Shown here: positions 34,203 to 46,600 of the stretch, one piece after another | Numbering within the stretch: the stretch's first letter is position 1 | How the letters are laid out: every line of letters starts with the position of its first letter | Source of the DNA: Hymenopus coronatus | Lineage: Eukaryota > Arthropoda > Insecta > Mantodea > Hymenopodidae | NCBI GenBank assembly: GCA_030762935.1 | Contig: CM060883.1 | Coordinates: forward strand, 49,587,001-49,651,000 | Length of the DNA stretch: 64,000 nt | Direction: 5' to 3' | Notes under the pieces: generated by a model | Told to the model about the DNA's origin: nothing | The model's input: the letters and a program-made list of their open reading frames with translations, nothing else | Databases searched by the model: none | Made by a program: the position numbers and the translations under genes

Positions 34203-35828
34203 CAGTCATGGAAAAAAGTATTCATACACCAGTGTTTATGTAGAAAAGCTTAATTTATTATAACTAAAGTTAACATCCAGAGAGGTTATATGGTAAACTA
34301 ACGGTATGATATTTCCTCCTGAATCTGTACATATAAACGCATGACCTAAATTACTCCTCTTCAAAAAGTAAACAAAACATTTTACCAGCTGGTTTCTCAC
34401 AACAAGGAAAAAAGTATTCATACACTGAAAGAAAATGATAGTTTAAATAGAATACAATAACAAAAGTAATATTTTGTAGGCATTCACGTTCTACGTATTA
34501 GTTCTGTTAACCTCTTTGGCATGGAATGAACCAGGCTTTTTGTAGTCTCTAGGTAATATTTTGCATTCTTGCGAAGACATTGTTTCAGAGCTGCCTTACT
34601 TCGTATATCATGCTTTCGGACCATTCTTTCAAGGGTATCCCAAGATGTTCAATTGGATTAAGGTCTGCACTCTGTGCTGGAAACTTGAGAACGTGGGGAG
34701 TATGGAACAACAACCACAAACGAACAATTTCTGCCATATGCTTAGGATCATTGTCTTGTTGAAAGTAGTAATCTGTGCCTAAACTCAATTTATCAACACT
34801 CTTTTGCAGATTATTCTTTAGGATATTTAAATATTGAAATCTATCCATGTTACCTTCAACAAAAACAAGTTCCCCAACACCAGATGTACCCATACATCCC
34901 CATACCATAATTCCTCCTCTACCATGCTTCACTGTGGCTTGAAGGTGCTTGGGTTCAAGCTTAGTATTTGGTCTTCTCCACACCAAAATTCAGCCATCAT
35001 TTACAAATACATTCAATTTACTTTCATCTGTGAACAGTACCCTGTCCCAGAAACTCATGTTCTTGCTTAGATGCTCTCGAGCAAATTCAAGTCTGACTTT
35101 CTTGTTCTTCTTGCTGATGTATGGTTTCTTTCTAGGTATCCTAGCTCCATAGCCTGCACTACTTAGAACATAGCGAACAGCCCTTGGTGTTATTTCCTTT
35201 CCGAACTGATCGTTAACATAGGCAGACAATGCAGAGGCTGTCAATTTAGGATCTTTTTTTATCATTCTTATTAACATATTTTCCCTTTTTGTTAGCTTCT
35301 GTGGTCGTCCTCTTCTTTCGCTATTAATGATAGAATTTCTCTCTCTATATCATGTTATTATGGACTGCACAGTTGCCTGGCTTCTTCCAATAACATCAGC
35401 AATGTTTGAAAATAATTTTCCCTTTTGATATTGAGAGATACGTATCTGTCTTTCCTCTACAGTTGTTTCTTTACCTTTGCGGCCCATATTTCTGTCACAC
35501 GGCATTCACTACGTAACAGAACCAAACAGGAGGTATAGCTTGCCACTGAAGGCCTTGCTTGCTGCAAACGGTTCGTTGGTGGTTTCTGTGTTCACATTTC
35601 TAGTGGTGTATGAATACTTTTTTCACTGTCAAATACAGCCAGCATTGAGGTATCATTTATTTCCTTGAGGTACGTTTGTTTAATACTCAAATCTTTGTTA
35701 TCATGACACTGTGTATTTAATGGGGTGGCTTCCTACACAGAAACGTAGCACTGTCATTTAATTTAATATGGAAATATCAGTGGTCAATTTCAATTGCAAT
35801 ACTGTATGAATACTTATTTCCATGACTA
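34203..35828. mobile_element. Tc1-like transposon with inverted/direct-repeat (IR/DR) ends
   Basis: The outer ends CAGTCATGGAAAAAAGTATT (34203) and its inverse ending 35828 are flanked by TA on both sides. Each arm carries a second inner copy of the core AAAAAAGTATTCATACAC (34408 on the left, inverse 35606-35627 on the right). This gives arms of about 220 bp with two transposase-binding-like direct repeats each, the architecture known from fish and frog Tc1 elements such as Sleeping Beauty. Length 1626 bp, with a disrupted transposase inside. Confidence 0.9.
34484..35487 (-). pseudogene. Tc1-like transposase, disabled by two TGA stops and a frameshift
   Basis: The frame starts at ATG 35487 (MGRKGKETTVEERQ). 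It continues with a helix-turn-helix (IADVIGRSQATVQSII), the GRPRK-like hinge (RRGRPQKLTKRE), VLFTDESK (first Asp), YYFQQDNDPKH (second Asp) and SADLNPIEH (Glu). Second Asp to Glu spacing is 34 residues, so it is DD34E. In-frame TGA codons lie at 35350-35352 and 34990-34992, both where Trp is usual, so each could be a single G-to-A change. Near 34590 a frameshift moves the C-terminus (SLVHSMPKRLTELI) to another frame. The length before damage matches the usual ~340 residues. Few lesions suggest a fairly recent element. Confidence 0.9.
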
Positions 35829-36279
35829 TATATATGTCTTTTGATGAGTGGTATAAATGTAACAGTTGGATTTCCACTAATTAGGGCTTCTTTTCATCAC
35901 AGTGGACACCTGCAGTAAGGACCATCCCAGGCAGAATTCGGGTATCCCGTTGCCATGAGTGCGACAAGTATTAAACCCTCTAGCATGCATTTGGTTTTTC
36001 TAGAAGGGGTAAACTTATAAACATGCATCATAGGCCGTAACTGTTTGTCTATGAAATGCAAATAGTATAGCATTTATGAAGAAGTATACTACATGTTATA
36101 TTCAGGACCCATTAACAAGTAGTTATAGCAGTCATCAACCACAAAAATAAGGAATGGATAGTTGATCCAACTGTAAGATTTGAGATTATCAAAGATCAGC
36201 AAGTAGGTTGACAGGAGCTTCATTATGAGCCATATATAAACTACTTGAAAGAAAAATATGAAAGTTCAAACTTTCAAGT
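35829..36279. other. Intergenic, nothing recognised
   Basis: AT-rich. Confidence 0.4.
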
Positions 36280-36379
36280 AATTAAGAGTAAAAACAACTG
36301 TATTACACTCAAACTTCACTATGTAACTTATTATTTCATAGTGAAGTTTGAGAGCATACTGTTGTTTTTACTCTTAATT
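36280..36379. repeat. Long hairpin (arms ~43 bp, loop 13)
   Basis: 36280-36323 is the reverse complement of 36337-36379 apart from four or five mismatches. Arm words are AATTAAGAGTAAAAACAAC and CTCAAACTTCACTATG. Confidence 0.9.
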
Positions 36380-37724
36380 GATCAGTTACTTCACTGTGCA
36401 TTCCCATTAATGTTTTAATTGCAAGTAATTGTTTATTTTTTGGAGCTTAAGTTTCAAAATTTCCAATAAAAGTATTTAAGAAATTTAATATTAACTCTTC
36501 AGAATTACAATCTATACCCCTAAATATCTCAAATATGCATTATGTTTTGTAAACAACCACTTGTATTATTAATATTGCAACTAAATTATTAGAAAGATTT
36601 CTCCAGAAGGCCTTGTCCTCAGTCTACTAATCTCAACAGTTATATGCAATTATATCAATAAAATAATTCTCCCTTGTGTTAACCATTATCCATTTTGGAT
36701 TGATAAGTAGGCTGTAGCTTCATAGTAATTACTAACTAAGAACAGCTAGGATTTTCTGTGATTGACTACAGAAGCTTGGCTATGCATTTTTATGTAATTT
36801 TTCTTATGTCAAAACAGGGCAACAGAAATCTCAAATGTGTTTTTTATAATCATTTATTTCATTTAATCATTCATTAAAATAAAAAGTAATCCCTAGACCT
36901 CAAGTTTCTGCCTCATTAAAAACAAAGGCTGTAAATGTACAGTTTACACTCTTAAAAATTCACATTCCAAACTTAAACATCTAAATGTATTTCTATTTGC
37001 TAAAATCACAATAAGTAAATTTTAAAATGCATTTATTAAGGAAGTGTTCAACATTTCAGTGACAAAACACAGTTTATTAAATTATTATGGCTAGTACATA
37101 TTTATTATAGGTATATTAAATTATGACTTGATGGTTGAAAAAAAGACACTCTAAACTTATTGAATAGATTGTAATAGATATGCACCCCACACTGTTGATA
37201 TCTCATTGCAACTGAAAGCCTAGAGATGGTTTGAAGCAATGTTAAAGAACTGCTTGAAGTATGTCTGAGAAAGCAAAGCTAAAATTGCAGAAATCTTCTA
37301 AACATGTACAGTCAAGAGCAAAAGATGTGCCTATGCATTTGGTTCCCTATAGTGTTTTTATTTAATGTTGGCAGAATCTGCTTATCAGTTGTATTCCCAT
37401 CTAAAGGAGTGGAAAACAGATACATTTTACCTTAGTGGCTAGCAGACACTTGTTAGCTGAGTATGTGTACTATTGGCTGTACAGTAGAGCCCCTGTATTT
37501 CCAAGTGCTGTGCAGTTTTTACATAAAACTATAGTAAGAACCTGTTTTTACATGCCTGCATGTATGTTTTATGCACTTCTGAATGTGTATCATTTTGAAA
37601 TTTCTTTTTATTCCTCCATTACAATACAGGTAAAAGGGTAGGCTTTTATTCATAATGCACAGAAGTAGCCTTGGCCTCAGACTGCTAATGCATTTCTATT
37701 ACAGATTGACAGGTACAGTTAGTT
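36380..37724. other. Intergenic, nothing recognised
   Basis: AT-rich, no supported gene. Confidence 0.4.
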
Positions 37725-37962
37725 TTTTTTGGGTGGTGTTTAATGCCCACTTTTACTACTTGTGGCACTGCAGGCGATGACACTAGTGATACATGGAATG
37801 AAGATAGAGCACTGGTGGAATGTGAAGGTGGGAAAACTGGAGAAAACCCACCCTTGCTCCACTTTGTCCACCACAAATCTCGCATGCAGTCGCTTGGAAT
37901 CACACTCGGGCTGTCTAGGTGAGAGGCGAGTGGTCTAACCGCTCAGCCATAGCGTGGCCTAG
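37725..37962 (-). repeat. SINE-C copy (tRNA-derived)
   Basis: On the minus strand the head is GGCTGAGCGGTTAGACCACT with CTCACC in the anticodon-loop position and a degenerate box B (GAGTGTGATTCC). The body ends GCATTAAACACC with an A tail (T run at 37725). Copies also lie at 45918 and 53576, with a fragment at 39990. Confidence 0.85.
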
Positions 37963-39643
37963 CTAGGTTTGGATGAATGCACTTGCTCTTTCTTTGTGAC
38001 CCTTCACTAATTGGGATCATTTGTCAATCAATTGTACAGTGCATACCGTCCTTTCAGAAAAAATGCTGTATTGGTACAGTTATCCCTGCTCAGCAACAAT
38101 GATCTTTAAAATATGCTGAGGTAAAAACACACATTTTACAGTAGTAACTGACTGACCATTGTTGTAGATGGTATGTACCTGAAAACACTGTACTATACTG
38201 GTACCTTATAACAGGTATGTACTATACTGTTTTGTTTTTTTAACCATTATTGTGCTAATTAAACATCTATTGATGATTTAGTGATATTTCCCTGTAATAC
38301 AAGTTTTTTTTAATTCAAGGTAGCCTCAGCTCAAATTACTGGAGATCTTCTGTATATCAGAATTCACATCCTAACCAATGAGAGGTCAGTTTTCATGTTG
38401 GAAGTGAAGTAAAGAGGGGCTTAAGACAAACATTATATGGAGAAAAATTAGCTTGTAAACATTACTCTCTTTATTACATGTCATTTGAAAGGAACAAAGG
38501 ATATGCACAATAAACTGAAAATTATTGCCCTTAATAAGCTGCAGAGTTATATGGGGCCAAAATGGTGGACGAAATGACCAAACTGGACAACTTACAGGCA
38601 AAAGTGGAAAATCATGGTAAGAAAACAAGTAATTCACAAATGAACCACTTAAAACAAATAAGAATTTTAAAAAGCGTCTAAATTTTACATTAATTCAAAA
38701 AAGTTGAAACCATATCTATATATGTTTTCTGACAAAACTCCAATAGTAAATTTAATTAAAATTCTGAAGTAATTTTGAAAAGTTGGAACAGGAATTTAAA
38801 AGTTATGTGATAGATGGGATCTGAATCATCAACATTTATTTTCCCAGACTGCTGCTCTTTCATCTTAGCTATGAAATCGATGCTGTAAGGTCAAGAAATG
38901 TTCCATTAACTAGAATTTTACCAGTAAAATGCAAGGTATTCTCAACTTCTCTTGAAGTGACATACCATTGTTGACTTGTATATTTTTTCATTCTGATTCT
39001 ATTTTTCACAACAAATCTGAAACTATTTTGGATCTAGCCTCTGGTACACATCTACCATCATGAAAGAGTGAAAACCAATCATCTATCTAGTTAGAAACAG
39101 ACGGAGCTATGAATGTGGGAGGAGCTGCTCTCTAAAGCCTTATTAACTTAACACATTATTTGTTATATTTGCACTTTTCTCTCAGATGTTTATACCAACA
39201 GCTTTGTTGGAATGTGGATACTCTTAACTCTTATCTTGAAAGAGGATGAGGGTTGTGAGCCAAGGAACAATAAGAAATCCACCAATGACTTTTGCTGGTT
39301 GGAAGGGATTTCTGTCATGCTGTCACCTACTGACACCAAAGAGCAACAGAGAGTGCTAATGGGGACAAGAATACTGTTTCTGCAAAACAAGTAACTACTT
39401 AAGTACTTAATTAAACCAGTCCTTTACAGAAGTTCTTCATTCTTGCAATTAAATGATTACAAGTTTTTGAATTAAAAAAACTATGTTATCAATACTTATG
39501 TTTCACTGCTACATGAAAAAAGTTAATGAAACAATGCAAATGGCAAAATTGGTAATTTTAAGCTCTAAAACCTTAAAATAGATTGCTTAAAATCAAAATA
39601 GGTATCTTAAGTATCACAAAATCCCTTAACCAATTTTAGTTTA
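37963..39643. other. Intergenic, nothing recognised
   Basis: AT-rich. Short open frames only. Confidence 0.4.
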
Positions 39644-40418
39644 TGAGGGATGGTCAAAAACTAAGGTTACAAAGTCTGCAGTGAAACAAGTATATTTTAT
39701 TTTGTACAACTATACAGCCATCTAATAGTACATACATTAGATGATTTTTACATATAGTGTCCATATATTAGTTGAGGCACTTGTCACTTGTGGGATGAGT
39801 TTGAGTATTCCTTCCTGGTAAAAATCCTGTCCTTGTATGTTCAGCCATATTATGAAGTGTTGCACCTTTTCATCTGAAGTGAAAAGTTGGTCTCCAAGGT
39901 GTTCCTTCAAGTGAGGAATAAGTGGAAGGTCACTTGGAGCGAGATCCAGGCTGTAGGGAGGGTCTTCAATGATATGCCAGTGAAACTACATTTTATTTAT
40001 TTTTTTAGTAGGTTTATCGCCTACTTTTACTACCTTGGCACCACAGGTGAGAAACTACTTTGACAGCATGGTGGTCTTCTGGGCTGTATGAGGTAGTACA
40101 TTGTGAAGCAAGATAGCCTCAGTGATGAGTCCTGGCTGTTTCTTCCATAAGCCTCTTTCAGATATATGTGAATGTTAGCCACGGTTACATGTTTTGCCAA
40201 CAGAAATTGAATAACTGAGCAAATTTCTTCTCAAGACCAGTTTTCCAAATAAGCCGTTATTTATGTTTACCTTGCAGTAGCACTGTGTGGTAGTAAACTG
40301 AAACTCTGTACAGTTACCAACCGCATATATTAGAATTACAGCACACTACTAGGTTTTCTGTGTAAAATGAAACACCCAGAATATGGGCCATGTAACCTTA
40401 GTTTCTGATCATCCCTCA
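39644..40418 (-). mobile_element. Mariner deletion derivative carrying a SINE-C fragment
   Basis: 28-bp terminal inverted repeats (TGAGGGATGGTCAAAAACTA at 39644; inverse ending 40418) are flanked by TA. The interior on the minus strand keeps only the C-terminal part of a mariner transposase. LITEAILLHNVLPHTAQKT (second Asp region, mutated) is followed, after a SINE-C piece at 39990-40065, by PPYSLDLAPSDL (third Asp of DD34D) and SDEKVQHFI. The N-terminal half is gone. Its right end lies 143 bp beyond the lipase stop codon. Confidence 0.85.
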
Positions 40419-40560
40419 TATATGCACAGATAAAAGACGAGGTCTAGTTATCACTATTATAATGTTTGAGATATATGTATTTCAGAACACATCATGAGTA
40501 CTTTATGCAAAAGTCACTGTAATAAAGCTTATTGTTGTGTTTAAACCAACTGGAGCAATC

Positions 40561-40618
40561 TTAACCGAGAGCATACGGGAAGGTAGAATTTGTTCTGAGG
40601 TAGAAGAATCCTCGGGTG
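40561..40618 (-). CDS. Lipase coding exon 8 with stop
   Basis: 58 nt, TRGFFYLRTNSTFPYALG then TAA. The ending YxLxTNxxxPxALG is the usual C-terminus of insect lipases. Acceptor TTTTTGTTTCAG. An AATAAG at 40533-40528 is a weak polyadenylation candidate. Confidence 0.95.
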
Positions 40619-43600
40619 CTGAAACAAAAACATTTTATATTTACTTAAATAAGTTTCATTGTAGTGGTTATTAACTACTTTTAGTAGTTTTCCTGTTTAC
40701 AAAGGTTAATGTATGGAAAAGAATACAACCCATTGGATACATTTAATGTCTTACAGAAAAATCACAATATAAATTAACCAAATAAAAAATAGAATAAGCA
40801 GGAAAAAAGTGTTACATTCACATGACCTTCTCAACCCACTTATTATTTATTTTTAATAGCTTTCCTTAGCTATTCTTAAAAAAGTTTATTTGTCTATCTA
40901 CTTAACATTAATCAAGGTAAACCTTTACACATTTCACTGTAGGCACATGGCAGATAAGAGGAAAGTAAGTTGATAGTATGTTTAAAACTGAACCCCAGAA
41001 CATTGTGAGACACAACTGAATGTACATTAAAGGAATGACAAAGATATTGAAACATTCAAGCCATTAATAATAAATAGCTGAAAAATGGCTGATATCGGAA
41101 AAAAGTTATTTAAAATAAATTTTATGTTTTAAAGAGATCTATATTTTTTGTCATTAAGTTTTTGTCTATATCTTAGGTGTACCTTTTATGTAAGATTAAA
41201 CTAAACTTAACCTGAATAAAGAGGATCAAATTTTAATTAATTAAATAATTATGAATATAATAAAGAAAGTATAAAATAGTTAAAATATAAGAATTTTCAA
41301 CTGAACAAGCTCCTTCACAGGCTATTTCCAGAAAATTCAAGATACATATTCTAGTTTGTCATGTTAATATATATTTTATTTAATTAAAATTTTTAGACCA
41401 TTTTTGAGAAAATGAAAAATAACAAAAATGTTCCATATAATGGATTTTTTGGAAATCTTTGTGTAACATCTTTAAAATGTACTGAACTTAACACTAAGTT
41501 TTGGTATTCATTAGACACTTCATTTTAAAGGACCTTTTCTAAACTATGTTTTGTACTTCCCCTATTATGCTCATAGTAGAAAGAGTAGGTATGGCATTTC
41601 ACACAAAAATTCAATATCAAGCTTTCACCAGAAATACATATTTTGAGGTCCACTGAATAACAAAAAAGTGTGCATGTGTGTGAAAAGAATAACTCAAACA
41701 AATAGCTGGATAAACAGCAAGCTTGGTATTTAAGTTTAGTATCCTCCAAAAATGTTATAGAAGGGTTTTCAAGAAAATCCTCAAACAGTTTATGTAAATC
41801 AAATGATTAATATGAATTATTTTATTAGATAAATGCAACAATTGGAATTAATCTATATTTTGCATTCGTACAGTTATAGTAGGGGTGGCCCCCTTTCTGT
41901 GTCTTTGCTTATATGTATTTGATCCGTAAGCAGTTACATCATAGTTATTGTGCATGCATAGAAACTAACTAAAACTAGGACAACTCCTAGTACTACTGAC
42001 CCTATTGCCATGTTTCATCAAGTTTAGAGGATACCATAGAGAGTAAATTACCACCTGTATATTACATGTTAGTATTAGCCCATAGTTTCCCCTGGGGGCA
42101 CAGGCCTCTCTCCTTGGAAAGGTAGCTTGGTTTGGAGCCCTGGTTGCCTTTCCAGGGAAGATCCTCCTTTTAATCTTAACCGCTCAGGTAATTTGTTGTA
42201 AATAACGTGGTATTCCCTGCTATAAGGTATGCCATTGTTTTAAGAGTTAATTTAGCACATTTTTGGGTCTGTTGTATGCACTTAAACACTTGGGTCTTTA
42301 GACATTATTTACATTTTTCTACTGATTAACACTGGTTATCTTATTGATTTAATTTTTCCACACAGAGTCAGACTGAAAAATTCAATGATGTAGCCGGGAT
42401 TTGAACCCGGTCTCTAGCAATTGCTCTAATACTGAGCTACCATGGCAACATGCCGGCATAGCATTACATTTCTCAACCGACTCGCATGTTTTGTGGTAAA
42501 CCACAAGCTGATCTTGAATTATTTTTAGATGATATAACTCAATAACAACTTACAATGTTGTAAGTACTTTAAGTCCCAGGACTCATGGTATAGCCAACTA
42601 TTATGATCTCTACTACTGAGCTACCATGCATGAGACTGGGAGATCCATGGTTCAAATCCCGGCTACGGCATTGAATTTTTCAGTCTGGCTCTACCAATCC
42701 AACTGGTAATGCACTTATGTACTTGTGTTCAGTGTAGCTGTCTTGATCTAATGCTGCCATCTCCTTCGGTCTTTCATTGTTGTGGTCCATCTGTTGTTTT
42801 CTTGTTCGTTGACGTCCTGCTCTTCTTCATCCTGTCCTCGGTTCCCATATCATTAGTCTGTGGGTCCATCGTTTGGGCTCTTGCCTCATGAAGTATTCAT
42901 CCTCTAATTATGTCATTCTAATTCTTTCTCTCCATGTGATTCCTAAGATTTTCCGTTCCATTTTCTTTTGGCATGTCTTTTTATATCAAGGTAGGTAAGA
43001 TGCATGTATTGAGGATGAGCTGCTTGATGCTCAGATTAAAGGACTTTTCTAGCAATATGAATTTTAATGCCCAGAACTTTGACCATGCCGTGGATATTCT
43101 TCTCGTGATTTCCTTGTGTATACTTACATGTAATAGCATTCAAAGAAAAAATAACCAATAAATCTGCAAGATATAAAACATAGGGTGTTCATAAGCTCTT
43201 GTGCTCATATACAGGTACTACTACAATGCAATTAACAAGATAGAAAGTAATAAAATAATACCTGGGTGGTGTTTTATCTCCCATGGGAACACTGATACTG
43301 TTGTTACACAGGCCTTTTTTATAATTATTCCAACTTTCACAGGGCACTCCTCTAAATCCTTCTTTTGATGTTATTGACTCAGCAAAGTATTCATGAGCCC
43401 TTCCATGACTGCATGCCTCTGAAAAATGGGCATATTGAGATATTTCAGAGCATTCATTGGTGATTCTGCATTAGTTTATCACATTAATAGAAACAAAGCA
43501 TGACGTTTTATATTCACATAACTTTCTACCCACTCCTCAATACCTACAAAGTATTCATTTTTCTATCTAATTTATGTTAAATGAGATAAATATTTATAGA

Positions 43601-46600
43601 TATAATTTTATTACACATTTCATTGTAGGTACAAGAGATTAACTGTAGTCAAATGTTTAAAAAGTGAATCACTATGGACTGGATTTGAAACATCCTGTAT
43701 TCATGCGAGCAACAGCTGAATGGTGTCAGCATTTCAGGACTCCATAGTCTATTCCCCAAAAAATTCAAGACATTTTATTCCTTTAATCATCCCATAGATA
43801 AAAGTAAGGGAATTGGACTATAATGAATGTAACTTGGCGTTCACCTATTTTGTTCTTTTGTTTAGTATTGTACGATTTGTACAATTATACACATAAATAT
43901 GCTTGATGCTTACTGGAGTCAACTATACTAATTTTATAGTCACTATATTTACTGTATTTTTGAAGCATATTATGTCTTTTCATTGCTTAAGAGTATTTTA
44001 ATGATTACTTTTATCAAAGTTTTTGCCTTACATAATTTCATTATTTGCATTATTGATAGTTATTCATTAATATTCTTTATTCATGTGATCTAATACATAA
44101 CTGTAATATCAAAAATAAGGGGACTTTTATAAAATTGGAACTAGTAAGGCAGCTACAGATAAAGATGTATATATTATGGGAACTATATTGTTTAATAAAT
44201 TGCCTTCAAATATAAAACATTTAATTGGAAAAACTTTTAAGAGGGAACTTAAAATGTGTCTAATTAAGAAATATGTATTCCATGAACGAATTGTAACCAC
44301 TTATAAAAATAAAATTATAAACAAATTGTGCATAAAACTTGACAATGTTTGAAATTTGTAAAAACTAATCTATGAACAATAAAGATTATTATTATTGTTA
44401 TTATTGTTATTATTGTTATTTTTATTATTAAGCAGTGCATTGCCATAAAATTTCACACTCTGAGCTATTGTTGACAATGTGCCTTAGGAAGTTTATAATA
44501 CCGGTATTCCTTTCCAACATCAGCAATTGCATTTTGTATAATTATTAATAGTGGCTACTTAGAGCAATTAAATAAAATAAATAAATGGACAACTATAAAA
44601 AGAAAACTTGGTTTATGGGAAATCCATAATTTTAATATTAATTCAACATTTCATTCATTAAATACATTCTTTTTATTGTTTTCTATTTCACATTGTGTGA
44701 AAGCATAACACTCACCTAAAAAGACAAGACTTATTTCATTGCAAATGCAACAATAGTCTGTTTAACATAATACATAAAAAACTCAATAATAATTACAAAC
44801 TGGTATGGAAATTAATACATATTCAAAAGAGAAATTATTTAAAAACTGATAATAGGACTTGCCATAAAAAAGTACATAATTACTGAAGAGTTAAATTTAA
44901 ACAAATAATGTTTAGAGCTACACTTCATGAAGAGAATGGTGGAATTTAGTAAATTTAATATGGATAAATAGTATTTTATATATTTTCTATACTGTTCTGT
45001 CATGTCAAAATTTATTTTAAGCAGAAATGAATAAGGGATTGTGCCTACTTTAATCCTTATCATTAACGATTGGGCCTGTTTTGAACTTCTTGTAGTATCT
45101 GTTTTAAGTTGTGCTGAGCTCTCATGAGTCAAAATACTGTATTGGAATATGTATCATTTGAATTGATCATAAAATACTCAGTATTATGTGATTAACACAC
45201 TGGTTATCCTTACTATATGTAAGAGACATCTGTACATACGCATGAATTCCACCATACAGCAACAGCCAGGTTGAAATGGTGTACCACCATTTGGATAGAA
45301 ATCTGCATGACCAATGGCTGAGGTAAACCCTAGAGCTCCAGCACATGTATGTATAATGTCAACAAATTCAGCATCTGTATCATCCAAGCGACCATCTGGA
45401 CCTTCCCAGTACTGAAAACCAGGCAATGCAGGATCGAGACCTGTCAACACAGTTTTGTTGAAAACTTATCATATATCAATGTAAATAAAAATCTGATGTT
45501 CTTTAGCCTACTTATACACAGCTTCTAAAAATTTTAATAGGGTATATGGTAACAGCGGAGAGAGGACATCTTGAACACTGCAGCCTACATAAAATCTATT
45601 GTGGCTACCACTCTCCTAGAGGAAGAGATGAAGTGAAAGGACCACAGGAGGCTATAGGCCACAGAGATGCATGGAAGTCATTAACAGTTCCAGGCTTGTA
45701 GTGTTGTTTCTCTACTGGAGCTGCTCAGAAGAGGCGATGAATGACCTTTAAAACCAAGTAGTCCTCAAGTATACATGGGAGTACTCTTTCTTTGCACTAA
45801 GCATCTTCCAGATCACCATAACTATGACACCTAGGAACACATGTATAGGAAACAGAATGAAAGGGAAATAGTGGAAAGGAAATCATATTAAATGGAAAAC
45901 CACTCTCACATTTGCCTTTTTTTTTTTTTTTTGGTAGTGTTTAATGCCCGCTTTAACTACTTATGGTACTGCAGCAGTGACACTTGTGATACATGAATGA
46001 TGATGGAGCACCAGTGGCATCCAATGATGGGGGAAACTGGAGTACCCAGAGAAAACCTGCCCCAGCGCCGCTTTGTCCACCACAAATCTCACATGCAGTC
46101 GCTTGTGATCAAACCCTGGCCATCTAGGTGAGAGGTGAATGGTCTAACCACTTGGCCACACATTTGCCTACCCACATAAATACAAGGTAAGAGCGGGCAT
46201 ATTCAACAAGAATCAAACCCATGACCTACAAAAGCGAATCTGGTATATGGAGTTATGTTTCTCAGTTCTAACTATTCTTACAAAAGCTTATCTGAAGTAG
46301 ACATTTCCAGACATATTTGTATATATCAATGTAGTTACAAGCATTAGTCAGATGTTTAAAAGTGGGTATCTGTATGCTGGCCTTGAAATTTCACTCTTTT
46401 TGCTTGACAGCACAAGAACTTGGTAATGTTTACTCACCAGTTATCCTTGCCACTCTGCCACTCTTGATGTTGGCACCAGTGAAACCAGCCACATGTGCTC
46501 CAAGACTATGTCCAATGATGTGTACATCTTCCAAACGGACACTTTTGGTTTTAACTAAGAAGTCGATGAGACGTGCCAAGTAGACACCAACTCGTTTTGT

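Noticed and set aside
42380..42452. A tRNA gene
   Set aside because: Box A and B are present, but the acceptor stem does not pair and the sequence is repeated inversely 250 bp away.
45184..45239. Read-through of lipase exon 6 to the stop at 45184 as the true C-terminus
   Set aside because: It would remove the catalytic His, while the GTATGT donor joins in phase to an exon with the CSHGRA motif.
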